The notes beneath the pieces are model-generated. The model saw nothing but the letters and a program-made list of their open reading frames with translations. It had not been told where the DNA came from and did no database searches. From positions 500,140 to 564,139 of the forward strand of contig VZRZ01001922.1 in the NCBI GenBank assembly GCA_013398175.1: a DNA stretch of 64,000 bases, in the 5' to 3' direction. The position numbers were made by a program, and so were the translations under genes. Positions 13,389-25,652 of this stretch are shown in pieces (the first letter of the stretch is position 1; each line of letters opens with the position of its first letter). The stretch comes from Climacteris rufus. Taxonomy: Eukaryota; Chordata; Aves; Passeriformes; Climacteridae.

Positions 13389-15371
13389 ATTCCCAGACAG
13401 AGAATGTAAAACTCCAAAACACCTCCATTGGATGGCCATTTGACCCTATTCACCATTTAATTGTCAAGAATTACTATCAGACAACTTCCAGCTCTTGCTT
13501 GTTTTGCAAAGCTCTGTAAGGCTCTCGTGGCTTCTGCTTATCACTGTGCCTGTGTGGGACAGTGTAAAGTCACCTCTGTTCAGTGCCTGAGCCAGCCCTT
13601 TCCATGCTCAGCATGCAGCTGCAGGCTCTGCAAAGATTTTGGTGTACAGGATTAATCAGGATGGAAGCAGTTCTGGCAACAATTTATCTTTTTTTAATTA
13701 ACACAGTGCAGCATATAGACAAGGAAGAATATTAACAGTGAAGTCTGCTTGTATAAGCATAACATACCAAACTATTTATATGCAAAATTAGTTTTAAATT
13801 CGCCTGTGATATCTCTGGCATCTGAGGAGGATTGTAAGAATCTGCTTTTTTTTAGAAGATATTTCCCTAGAGATCAAAACTGCATTTTCATCCTTTTACA
13901 CAGCAATATTTTAAGTTCTTTTGAAGCAACTTTTAAGAAAAAACAATAGCTCAATTAATAAATAGGCTCCTATCATATTTAAATCACAGGAAAAGGTTAA
14001 TAAATTGAGAGAAAGAGTATGAAAACAATATATTAATTTTTACAAAACAGAAATAAAGGAAAAGAATAAAAATGTATCCTAAAGTCTCTCATCCCATAAG
14101 GCATTGAGAATGTGTTTGGACAGGTTCAACCTGAAGTATAATCTTCATTCCAACCAAAAGGCAAGGAAACATGCAGGAATAAGCCAGACCAAGTTTGAAG
14201 CATATGTCTAGAGTTTTGTCATGGAGCAACAGACATAGGACATAAATAGTTCAGTATGTGTTTTTTGCTTTTGTTGTTGTTAGAAAACAAACCATTTTGA
14301 CAGGCATGATTCAAATATAATAAGCACTGTGACATTGGCATAAAACTCCTGACAGCAACAGACTGTAGCCAGAGGCTATAAGGGAAGAAATGCATTGGAT
14401 CTAAATGCATCCCATTACGTCCAGTATCTGCAGTAGCTTGGCAGAAAAACATCTTAGCAATTTAAAAATAAGAAAAATAAAGGCTGTATACTATTTGCTC
14501 AAACACACTAAAATTACACTTATTAATAATAAAGTTATTGGAAAAGCCTTTGTATTCAAATTGCATATGTAAAAAACTTTTTCTTTTTACATAAAGCACA
14601 AGGCACAATGCTTGCTTAAAAGTAAAGCAAATATATGTCTTAAAAAATATCTTGGAAAGGACTTTAAGGCCTGAGTTTTCAGCTTTTAAACCTAAGCAGT
14701 ACCCTAAAGGAGCTGTACTTGCATAAAAGTAAATTCATTTCTGTGCTAAAAGTTCAATTTTCTACATGAGGAAGACCTAACTTTGCTACTGTTAGATCAG
14801 ATTTTAGCGCCTCCTCCTCTTTTATCCCCTTCTACTCCAGCCAGTGTTTTCTCTCTGTACCTTTCTAATACCCTTTTCCAGGGCTTCACACACTGTATCT
14901 GATTAAGAATTACTGAGTTACAGTGGCAGTAATATCACTGCTTCCTGCTGCCCAAGGAAATGCTAAAGGCTGCCCCCCAATAGCTAATAAAAAAAAACTG
15001 AACAGCATAAACATCACAGCACCTGAGTCAATAAAGATTTTAATACAACTTTTCAGATAAAGCTCCACAAGGTCTTGCTTCCCTGACCTCAACCACAAAA
15101 CCTTCCACAACTGAACCAAGCATGACCTTATGCAAGCATCTGCTTGCTAAGCAGTATTCTAATTTCCAGCATGTTAAGTGACCTATTTTTTCTCATTTCA
15201 CAAGTTAAAAGCCAGCAATATTTTGCTATTATTAAAAGGTAGGCTCTTGCAGCAATACAACAACAGCTCTTTTGGAAATGCAAGAGGGAAATGTTTACTG
15301 GAGAACAGCTTCAAAGCAGACAAGGTTATTTGGACTGATACTTCCTGAACTGCCCTTTCAGGAATCAGATT

Positions 15372-15410
15372 CTTGCACTGATATCTTATTATTATAAGAT
15401 ATCTTGCAAG
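15372..15410. repeat. Inverted repeat, 10-bp core arms plus outer 6-bp arms
   Basis: The core arms GATATCTTAT (15380-15389) and ATAAGATATC (15394-15403) are separated by TATT. Outside them CTTGCA (15372-15377) and TGCAAG (15405-15410) also pair, with a two-base bulge on one side against one base on the other. The result is a long near-perfect hairpin. Confidence 0.9.
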
Positions 15411-15626
15411 GTTATCTTAATCTACTGTGGAAACAAGGAAGTACTACATTTAGTGGTTGAGGCAACAGCCATTCAATTCAGAAATTCAAACACAAAATTT
15501 CTACTTGCCAGATCTGAAAGTTCATATACTGAAGACATTTTCACTCCAAATCCACCAAATATTCACTTGGAAGAATGCTCTACCAAGAAACCAAGTAAAA
15601 GGCAATAGCTTAAAACACTTCTTATA

Positions 15627-15658
15627 ATATATTCAAGCATCTCAATGCTTGAATATAT
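15627..15658. repeat. Perfect hairpin, 14-bp arms, 4-nt loop
   Basis: ATATATTCAAGCAT, loop CTCA, then ATGCTTGAATATAT. The arms are exact reverse complements. It lies about 220 bp from the hairpin at 15372-15410. No transposon ends or terminator context explain it. Confidence 0.95.
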
Positions 15659-17547
15659 AGTTTTATGGTTTTCCTATAGTCTTCTATGAACAGTGCAGAA
15701 ATATCTGACTGTAAAGCCAAGTCATTATTGCTTATTTAGACAATGACAAATCTACATGACACTCAAAGTCAGATAATGATAATTAATTTGTCCTGTGTAG
15801 CTTCTAATCTTATGTAACCTAATAATATAAATTCAATTGTATTTCAAACACTAAAAACGAAGCAAAGTGCACATAAATAAAGTAGAAGCATTTTAAGGAG
15901 GAACTTGAGGAACACAAGATAATTTTCATAAATGAAAACTGGAGACATGAAATAAATACTGTGTTCACAAAGACACAATGAAATGGAAGATTTGTAGAAG
16001 ACAAAACAGTTTTGGCAGTTAGCTTCCTTTTCATACAACAAAAACTTTAAGAATAATGAAGACTCTATCACACAACTGCCATCCTCATTTCTGCCTGCAT
16101 CACTCTGAACTTAATAAACTAGAATCAAATCACTGAAAGTTAATTACCAACTCTATCTTGGCCACCAAACAAACAGCTAATTACATCCTCAGAACCACAG
16201 TCACCGGGACAAAACATTCAGAAATAAGGAAAATGTTTTTGTCCTACTTTCCTGATGTTGATTTTGGATATCAAAGAAAGTAGTGGGAAAAAGTATTTCC
16301 AGGTCTGAAATAATCAGAAAAGAATGAGTGTAAAATTATAGCCTAACTCACATAAAAACAGCTTGCAAATGGGAATTTTTGTCCTCAAAAGAAGTTATTA
16401 AATTCTGGAAACACCTCCAACTCCATAAGACATTGAAACAGATCTCATGTCAGAGTTATGACTGTTCTAACACAGGCATTTTTTTCTGCAAACACCAAAG
16501 AAGTCAAATCAATCTTTATGCCAGAGGCAGCAGGAGCTCTTGGAAAGTTCCATGACATTTAGCATCCACTAAGCATCGCTATAAACATTATTACTTGGAA
16601 GGGATGACCACAGGTTTTTCTAAAGAAAACTTTTGGCATTAATGATTTTCCCCTTAAGGGTTAAAAAGCACCCTTTGCAATCAAACTTTATTTCTTGTCT
16701 ATCTCTTTAATTTTTACTTTTAGGAGACTTTAAACACTTCTGTTTTATGACAACCACATCCAATTCCTACCTAAAGGGGATTACATACCATCCGGCAGAG
16801 TGCTCACATCCATCTGCCTTTCAAGCAATCGCACCCAGAAGAAGCACAAATCGATATGAAAAAGTAAAAAGTCTTCATCTACACACTCCTCCTTTTCCTA
16901 TGAGTCTCCTTTCTCATAAAGGTGTAAAAGTACCAGCTAAAGGACAGGTAGGGACTGACCAGAGAGCAGGGAGGGGTGCAGTCCCTGTGTTGCTGGCCTT
17001 CCTCAACTGACAATAAGCAACATCTCCTTTTTTAGGAGGTCAGTGTCAGACATGAAAGAGGAAGATTTTATTGCTGAAGATATCATGGCTAACTCTATTT
17101 CAGATATTCCATCTCCAACTGTTTCTCATGTCCCTTTTTCTTTAAAATCACATCACCAGATACCTCAAGTACGACTCAAGGGTTGTAGGGGAAAAAGAGG
17201 AACAACGTGACGAACACAGATTTTATTGGAAAGACCAGCTTGAAGTGACTTCCTACCATTCTCCATCAGATTGGAGAATTGAGCCAGGTTAGTTAAAATG
17301 TAAAGTTACTTCTCACTTGGCCTAGCGTCCTTGTTCAGTTTGATGCTCAGTGCCACAAACCTTTGCTTCAGCAGAACAGAAGGGAGGCCTGCAGCTTGGG
17401 TCTAGGGGAGAAAGGAACAATAGGAGAAAAAAGGTTGATACATTTGTAAAGGCACCTCTGCTGAAAGGACTACTCAAGGCTGCTGTGGCTTAAGGCACTG
17501 GATTTAGGGCTTCTGAACCACTTCTGCTTGAGTACCACAGAATACAA

Positions 17548-17564
17548 ATATATATATATATATA
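17548..17564. repeat. (TA)n dinucleotide run
   Basis: An uninterrupted run of alternating A and T, about eight units, in intron 5. Confidence 0.9.
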
Positions 17565-18785
17565 GGTCTGCACCAGCTCAGTCACCCATTACACAGCTTT
17601 CACTCAGATTAACACTCCCACTAGACACTCTAAGGAACCATTTGCCTTCTCCACGATATACAGCCAGTGTCATCCACAAGCTCTTGGCACTCCAAGCATC
17701 TGTGGGCCTTTTATTTCAAAATACTTCTAGGTCATGGCAGGCTCCTTTGGAAATCCTACCAATAAATTGTAGTCAAACAGCATTAACCTCATCCAGTCCT
17801 CAGAGCAGGTCAGGTGCCACCCCGAGGGTGCACTCTTAGAGCAGCTGCCAGCCTTTGTACCATACAGGGTCACAGGGCAGAATGAAAGCCCAGATAACCT
17901 TTGGATCCAGCCCTCCCCAAGTGGGAAAATGGAACAGAAGCACAGAGCCTAGACTCACAGAGCTCTCCTACCTCTGTCACAGAATATCTTGTAACAAAGC
18001 ACCAAATAGTCACTAAAATAACTTTCTGTCCTGCAGTTTTCCGTATAAAACTAAACCATGCCCCACTTCAAAGCAATACACTTTCAGTAACTATCAAAAT
18101 AATCTTATGTTATTTTTTCCTTATTTTTCTAGCCCTGTTTCCTTCACTCTCAGCATTTTGCAAGGACATCTTCATGTGTGTATTCAACATTATGTCTGTT
18201 GCAAAGTTTGGTAAACACTTAAAATACGACGTTGCTTTCTTTCAAACCCACAATGATGGCTCACTTTACCCAAGGCCAGAGCACTTGGCTCATCCTTGTG
18301 CCAACTCAACTCAGACATACCAGGCAATGCAGCTTACTCCCTATATGGGCCTTCCACCCCTAAATTTTCCACTTAAGCAAATTAATGATCAGGAAAGATG
18401 GGATACACCCAGAAGACAGAAAACCACTTATTCAGCAAGTCAAAAATACACTGGCACTGAAAATTATAGTTGAAAGTGAAATGCATCCTACAAAGCATCC
18501 CAGATTTCAACCGTCTGCTAACGACAGTAAATATTTCAGGGGTGTCCCTAAGATGATTTCTACTGAGGACAAATAAAGTACCTTCTTGCTAAAAGCAAAG
18601 AGGCTGGCTTGATAGGGAATAGATAGTTCTTTTAAGCCTCTAATGGATTTATTCCCTTATGTTCCATATTTCTCAGAAAGGATGTCACCTCCTCAGAGAA
18701 TTCTGCTGCTCTACATTTTAAGAAATCAAATGTTCCAGTGAAGCTAAGCTTAAATTTCAGAAGCTGACAGAGAAAATGGAAAGAA

Positions 18786-18801
18786 GGGGGGGGGGGCGGG
18801 G
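18786..18801. repeat. G-rich homopolymer tract
   Basis: Eleven G residues, one C and four more G residues. A tract of this kind is prone to sequencing and replication slippage and could contribute to a G-quadruplex. Confidence 0.9.
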
Positions 18802-20052
18802 AACGGATGTACCTGGTGGTTTAGAATGCTAAAATCCTTCTGACTAAAAGCAGCAATTAGGAGTCCAGAAAAACACTGATGGAGCTAACTGTAATCTCAC
18901 ATACTTTCTGGAAGTGGGTGTGTTCATGCTCTGCATGCCCATCTTTTCACATGCAAAAGACAACACCTGCAATGTATGCAACTTCAAGAGTTTTTTCCCT
19001 TATTATTTACCCATACTCCCATAAACTTAACCAACAAAAATAATAATTGACAGAGGTGTTTCATAATCCTGCCAAAACACTTTCTTAGTAAGAAGGTAAG
19101 TAAGGATTGTTCTACCATTCAACAGAAAAAGATGACTGTTCAATGTGGATGTGTGCCAATACATGAAAACTATTTTAAATGAATATTTCTGCAGTGGTCT
19201 GGAGGATCATGAGCCTAAATGTTGAACACTCCCTAGCTGCAAATTGGCTCTGCCCTGAACCACTGTGCAACCCCGCACAGAATAAACAGGTGGAGGAAAG
19301 GAAGTCAAGATGAAAATGAGTTAAGCACATTAACACTTACAATTCTGTACTATTCAAGAAGCTGGAATGTCCCAAATTAAATTGAGGACAGAGACAGACT
19401 TGGATGCAGCCTTACCAAAGGGCTGCCTCAGAAGACAGCACAAAAGGCACTGGCACAGACAGCGCAGGGGTGTGCAAAGCCACCAGTGGCTCACTCACTG
19501 TGCCCAGGACCAGTACCTGTCCAGAGGGCATCTTCTGCAATTCTCAGGGGAAATTTCTTTCAGGTAGCCAGGCCTTCTCAAGTCTCTTTTTACTTAAAAG
19601 GATTTAGACCAAAGCAAGAATTTCTACTTTACACACAACAGAGAAAACCTGGTTCAGCAATAAAATCATTAAGGAGTTATAGGAAAAACAATTTTTCTGT
19701 GTTTGAGGTAACACAACATGCATAAATAAAGTGCACCTACCTCTCTTAAACTGGTAAGAGTTTTACTGCAGTCCACATCTGGATATTTGATAATGCATGC
19801 AAATATAAGCTTTTAACATATGCCATGAGGAATTAAGTAGCAACACAACCTTGAAACTGAAATTAGTATTAATGCACACAGAGGCTTTTTTCAGAGGAAA
19901 AAAAAAAACAAAAGAAAGGTGTCAAAATGATACAAAAATAAAAGACAAATTGATGTGGATTCCTAATAAATAGAAAATCTTACCCTATATGATACTACAG
20001 TTTGCAGAAAACTGGCACAAGACAGTATTTAACCTTGGCCTAAAACCAAGCA

Positions 20053-20322
20053 TTACTTCATTAGTATGAATCTGTAATTTAAGGTATCAGAGTAGGTATA
20101 AGCTTCCCTAGGAAGTCTGCATTTGTGAGAGACACAAATACTTGCTTTCTCATTGTGAACACCTGCACATATATTTAAATTAGATGAAATTTCCTTTCTG
20201 AAGCTAGCCTTGGAACTGTCAACATCATTTAGTAATGCCAGTGCTGGTGAATTCATAGCAATGGCAAAAGCTAAGATACAAACTAAAGAAAAGGCCATTT
20301 TGTTTACATTCTGAGCCATCAT
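20053..20322 (-). CDS. Weak candidate: 89-codon frame with signal-peptide-like start
   Basis: I do not recognise this frame and give it low confidence. It opens with two Met codons, and a third Met at residue 9 has a good start context (A at -3, G at +4). Residues 10-29 form a hydrophobic segment, AFSLVCILAFAIAMNSPALA, ending in an Ala-Leu-Ala pattern typical of signal peptidase sites. The following 60 residues are polar and contain three Cys (52, 63, 68) and a basic KCRLPR segment. A possible splice donor (CAG followed by GTGTTC) occurs at codon 53. It is on the same strand as CDC42BPA, inside intron 5, with no visible promoter. Frames of this length are common by chance in AT-rich DNA, and no homologue comes to mind. 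Confidence 0.12.
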   Translation of the reverse strand: MMAQNVNKMAFSLVCILAFAIAMNSPALALLNDVDSSKASFRKEISSNLNICAGVHNEKASICVSHKCRLPREAYTYSDTLNYRFILMK

Positions 20323-20911
20323 TTAGCTATCAGGTAAAACACTACATGATTTGTTCACGGAAATTAACCAGAAATGAAAAATTATCCAAGTTTTATGTCC
20401 TGATCGATGTTCTCTCAAAAACAGTCATATTTTTATTGAAACTAAAAAGTGGATAAAGCCTGAGAAAACAAAGAATACCCTAAAACCCAGTAGTATTGAT
20501 ATTATTTTCAACTAGCAACTTTTCATTTTCTAAATTTCATTAGATATCAGGAGATAATCTGAATGATGTTTTTGAAGCCATCTGCACAATGTTATTAACA
20601 CCTAGATTTCGATCTCCTTCCCATTATAAATTCATCCTGTAATCCCACAATGCTAGTGCAGAAATGACATCCAAATTTGGAACACCAAAATTTGAAATTG
20701 GGTAATTTAAGTAATGCTGAGGTTGTTTGTATTTGACATTTCAGAATCTTGGCCAATGCACTTTAGGAAAGAAAAGTGTCCCTCATTTGGCATCGGAGTG
20801 GTTGGCACACAAACAGCCACTGCAGTCCGTGACACTCCCAAACAAAATTAATTGACAACAAAGGCACAAGAGGAATGACACATTTACAATAAAAACAGAA
20901 ATTCAATTTTT

Positions 20912-20957
20912 AAAAGTTATAAAAATATACAGAGAAAAGTTATAAAAATATACAGAG
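20912..20957. repeat. 23-bp perfect tandem duplication
   Basis: A 23-bp AT-rich unit containing GTTATAAAAATATACAGAG occurs at 20912-20934 and again, identical, at 20935-20957, followed by four matching bases. Identity of the two copies suggests a recent slippage duplication. Confidence 0.95.
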
Positions 20958-23139
20958 AAAATTATCATCAAAGCACAGCACTATGTATGGCTAATGTGAA
21001 ATCTATCCTGAAAGAACTGGGGCACTAAGAGGAAACAAAACAAAGCAATCTGCTATCTCACTGTGTGAATGGAACCTTGACCAAAACACACCTAAAGCAG
21101 GGTTTCTAGTTCAGCAGCAACAACTCAGATCAAGTCCTGATGCATACTTGCTATTCATCTGAAATATCACTACTGCAGCTGCTACATTAATCCAGCTTTC
21201 AGTGCTATTTCCTTCTTCTCCTATGTCCTTTGCTGTGTGCAAGGCACTCCCAAAAAAGGATGTGGCCACCATGGTTAGACTTTCAGGAAAAGAGCATTAG
21301 TGGCATTTAGATGATGTGTTTTCTTTTCCTTTCTTTTGCTTTACCAGTTGCAAACGGCTTAATAAAACTAACAGTGGCACAGGTCTCATTTCAAAGGCTG
21401 ATCATTTAACATATACTCAAGTGCTCTTTACATTTTTAATCTTGCCAAACATGCCTTTATAAACAAGCATTGTATTACAGCAGCACTAATGATAAAATGC
21501 CAAAGTGGCATTTAGAACTTTATGAACACATGAAGTTCTCTGGCAAAGCCACAAATGCTGGAACAAAGGACTGAGAATGTATAGGGGCTTTTGTTTTGTT
21601 TTGTTTGTATTTCAGATGAATAAATATGCAAGCACATTGTTTTCAACTTCAATGCTACTTAATTTTCACCCCAAATTTTACACCAACGCCTATGTCATCT
21701 TGGGGACACTACTGTTTGAGGATGGAAACATCGCATCTGTTGCACATTAAATACTAACAGTGCTGAATTACAAAGGTTTTGATCTGTTTGGAGGAAAAGG
21801 TAGGAATCTGTTCTGGGAAGAGTCACTGCTCCACATGCAGATTCACTGGGTGAAAGACCTGACAACAGTACATAGTATGTCACCAATTTATCCACAAACA
21901 CATTTTAAAAGTTGGATCCAAATTAACATGAATGCAAAAACCTTTCACATAAGGTCCTAAGCAAAAACAAACAAAAAAAAACCTAGAAACAACACAGTTG
22001 AAATCTTCAATACTCAAAGAAAGTACTGTGTTTGGATTTTTCCGTAAGACATCATCACACAAAGCTCTCTTTAGCACACAGACACAGTTCTTCAGCAAAA
22101 CTAGCAGACTTCAAAATATTCCAGGAAAGCAATTTGCAGTTTAGCACCATCCCACCTTAAAGCACTTCTAGCTACAGCTCTTTCATAAAAAGCCAGACTC
22201 TCAAAGGAAATAAAACACAACCCAGTAACACACCAAAAACCAACCACAATACACCTTTTGGACAAAAAAAACCCAAAAAACTAAAAATCCCCCACCTTTT
22301 CTGCAGTCAAGCAGCCAAGTGGGAACAGTAGAAGAAGGCATGGTTAGTACAGACTCTAATTAAGGGTGATAGATGGATGTAGCAAACGAGCTCATTCTGC
22401 CAACTTAATGATTCAGCTTAAAGAACTGGGAGTTTTCCTTCTGACTTCTGTCAGAGTCAAGTACATCTGTTGAGTGCATTTGAAGATTCTGCCTCTTGTA
22501 AGGTAATCTTTTCCATAGTAATTCTTGTATGCAGAAGAATTCAGTAGAGAATGATACACGAAAGAAAGGATGATGCTAGTTTTGTGGAAAAATCAGTCAT
22601 GGTCTCCAAAAAAGGTAGACATGAATGACTTAATATTTTCCTTTTAACACAGTAGTTTTATAGATATACACCAAAGTAAAGGTAAGTACCACAATTTAAG
22701 TATTTCCATTCATTTAGCTGCCCTCACTTTAAAGATAATTTCAGTCCAAAAGAAAATGCTGGGAAAAAAAAAATTCAAAGCAGACAGCGGTGTGCTTTCA
22801 GCTTCAGTACAGATTGAACAGATTAATGAAGAAACAGAATTTGACCTTTCAATAAACCTGCCCAAAGTTGATCATATTTCACAAACGGGTTTCCAGTTTT
22901 GCTTTTATAAATTATGGATCATTAACTTTCAAACACACCAGCGTGCAAGGTTCATGAGATGCACTTGGATATTCATTCATGCCTTCCAATAAACACAACA
23001 TGCTGGCAGCTTGGTTTTATCATGCTTACTATTACAGTAAGTACTTGTTACCAGTGTAAACTCTTTAACAGGAACTATTTTCACTCAATCAAGTAACTCT
23101 CCATAACTCCAAGAGGAATTTGGAGCTCAAATTACCTAC

Positions 23140-23288
23140 CTGTGAACATAATGCAACTGATGAACTGAATCAATGGCTATCACCATTTCAGCCAAATAAA
23201 AACGAGCCATATCTTCAGGTAGTCTGTCCTCAAACTTGCTGAGCAATGTAAGCAGGTCTCCTCCAACATAGTAATCCATAACCAGGTA
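23140..23288 (-). CDS. CDC42BPA: CDC42BPA coding exon 5: hinge, gatekeeper and helices D-E up to the HRD motif
   Basis: This 149-nt exon encodes 49 complete residues, Y151 to H199, plus the first two bases (AG) of the Arg codon of the HRD motif. It starts YLVMDYYVGGDLLTLLSK, with gatekeeper Met154 followed by the hinge DYY, and ends SVHQLHYVH. The residues FEDRLPEDMARFYLAEMVIA favour the alpha paralogue over beta. The acceptor is a long pyrimidine tract ending CCCACTCCATAG and the donor is AG followed by GTAGGTA. The exon leaves in phase 2, so the next exon should begin with one base completing Arg200 and then encode Asp201 (the catalytic base) and IKPDN. I could not find that exon in the remaining 23 kb to the left. 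Confidence 0.96.
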
Positions 23289-24305
23289 CTATGGAGTGGG
23301 AATGAAAAGAAAACAGAGTGGAGGGGGAGAAAGAAAAATCACAATTTACTGAGTGAATCAGAGACTAAATACTAATTGAAACATAAAAATTTAATTCACT
23401 GCAAAAATTATTACGGACATTAAAAAAACCAACCAAGATGCTTAGGTATTCTCAAAACAGCAGTCAGTTCAGCTGCATTTTAATATCTAGCCCACTTGCC
23501 TATTTTTCATATTTATACCGCCCCAAATACAGTAAACCTCATGACAAAATAGTATCAACTTCATCCAGTCCTGGCACCAAACATGAAACATTTAGATACT
23601 TTGGATTCCCTTGTGAAAACAATACCCTTTGCTAGAATGCAAAAGGAGTAAAGGATTAAAGCACAGACCTATAAAAATGAAACTGTTAATTTGTAATCTC
23701 ATTTACGTTGCCCTCATTTCCCAGGCTTCCCCTTCCCTTTTTCTTCTACCATCTTCTTTTTCCCATTAAACAAACAACTTCCGAGAGCAAAGTTTTTAGG
23801 CTATTCAGATTAAGGCAAAGTTTGAGAGACTTCCAGTGGCCCACAATATAATTCCAGAAACTACTGACATGATACAGGACCTGGCAACATAAAATTAAAT
23901 GTTTCACCTTCTCTAATTGAAAGGATGGAGAAAAATACTGATTTCTGATGTGTTAATGAAAGATAAAATTTGCCAGCCATTAAATGAGGGCAAAGACTTT
24001 AAAGAAATCAGAGCCTTTCTGCATTTACTGTATTTACAGAATGAAATACCACTTCTTTTAGCAACATAGTCAATATGACTGGAAAAAGTGAAACTTAAGA
24101 GAAGTGTGAAACTCGGGATTAATATATTTTTAGCTTAGCTTAGTTTGTTTTAATTACAAAACAGCACCTGGAAGGGCAAATGGGGGAAAGAAAAAAAAAA
24201 ATCCAACTAATTATAGCTAACAAACTAACTATAAACATTACATTCTAATTTAACATGCACTGCTAAGACATTACTTTCAAACATCATTGTGGACATGTTA
24301 ATTAG

Positions 24306-24455
24306 AATCACAGAATATCCTGAGCTGGAAGGAAACCATAAGGATCAAAGTCCAGCTCCTGGCCCTGCACAGGGCAGCCCCAAGAACCAAATCACATCCC
24401 TGAGAACAAATTCCCACCAAAGTACAGAGTATCTGAAAGCTTTTGCTTAGATCTC
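24306..24455 (-). mobile_element. CR1 LINE, 3' end fragment, antisense
   Basis: The segment begins AATCACAGAATATCCTGAG, followed by CTGGAAGGAAACCATAAGG and CTCCTGGCCCTGCACAGG. This matches the reverse complement of a common avian CR1 subfamily 3' end. Similarity fades after about 24450. It lies within intron 4, in the same orientation as the host gene. Confidence 0.9.
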
Positions 24456-25652
24456 CAATCTGTTTCCAGGAAGGCAACCTATCTGCATTTGAAGCAGTGA
24501 TTCTTAACAAGACCATAAATAATAAAAAAATATTAAAGATGTAATAACCCAAATTTGATGCTTTGAAATTCTGATAAAGCAATTTTAAGTGACTATTTAT
24601 ATTAGTTCCCCTAATTTGTTCACCTTTCCCATTTTCAGAAAAAGACACTAAAGTATGTGGAACTAAATCTACAAAATTATATCAGCTACAAGGAAGATTA
24701 GGGACAGGCAGCAATCTTACACCTAATTCTTTTCCCTCATGCTTTCCATAACAATAAAAGTGATGAACAAAGATTTTAACAATTTGATACAGAATAATGT
24801 GGGCATCTTCATTGATTCCAAGTGCATGAAAAAAGTACAAAATGCATTTCCACGAGATTTTAAATGTGTTGGCAGTCAAATTTTCATCTGCTGCTTTGTG
24901 ACAGGAATAATAAACTTCTTAAATTATGCTCACAATCCTCATAGAAGATAAATATCTTCTATTCAGTGGTGCTCCTACGCTCCTTCTGGAACAAGATTGA
25001 CAGTATTAATTCCTTATGTTTTACAGTTTCAGAAAATGCATTAGATCTTTGGAACTTCAGATACTGATTATTAACTGATGCATTGTACAGACATCAAGCA
25101 TATTGAAAAAGAGTATATTGAAAAAAAACCCTTAAGATTCTCCTAACTGATGTGAGATCTCTGCTCATTCTTCAGCACTTTTAAAACCTGTGCAACTCAG
25201 TTACTGGATATACCAAAATAATGGAATTTTGACTCTTACAACACAGGATTCTGCACCTCCTACTTTGCAAGAGCAAGACAGGACAATAGGCCTAACAACA
25301 AAGAAGCCTTCAACTCCTCAAATAAGCAACACAAACTGTAACTCAAAGTATTCAGTTGTGCAAATGAAGGTAAACACACTCATAGGAATGACAACTACAT
25401 TTAAAAACTAAATTTTAAATCTGAAAAATTCCATCAATTCATAGCATCCTATCCAATGACAAATACTCATATCCTTAAGGAGTTTTTTTAAAGCTCTAAA
25501 AATAGTTTCTACATGTACACAATCCTCCAGGTCCACCCAAGTCTCAGATACTGTGTAACTGCACCATCCTTCCAAGAGAAAGAAAAAGCATAGATTTAAG
25601 AACACTAAATTCTCATAACTCATGCAAGTTTAACATGCGTATTTAATCCCAA

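Larger units (their letters stand above)
1..23139 (-). other. CDC42BPA: CDC42BPA intron 5, 5' part (acceptor not in window)
   Basis: This stretch begins with the donor of exon 5 at 23139 and runs to the left edge. I read both strands for the expected next exon (residues DIKPDNILMD to the DFG motif) and saw nothing convincing, so the intron is probably longer than 23.1 kb. It is AT-rich and mostly unique sequence. Identified contents are CR1 fragments near 3.2 and 9.9 kb, short simple repeats near 11.1, 17.55 and 18.8 kb, inverted repeats near 12.8, 13.4, 15.4 and 15.6 kb, a 23-bp tandem duplication near 20.9 kb, and a weak secreted-protein-like frame at 20.05-20.32 kb. I saw nothing supportable in 1-3130, 3260-9860, 9990-11050 or 21000-23130. 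Confidence 0.85.
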
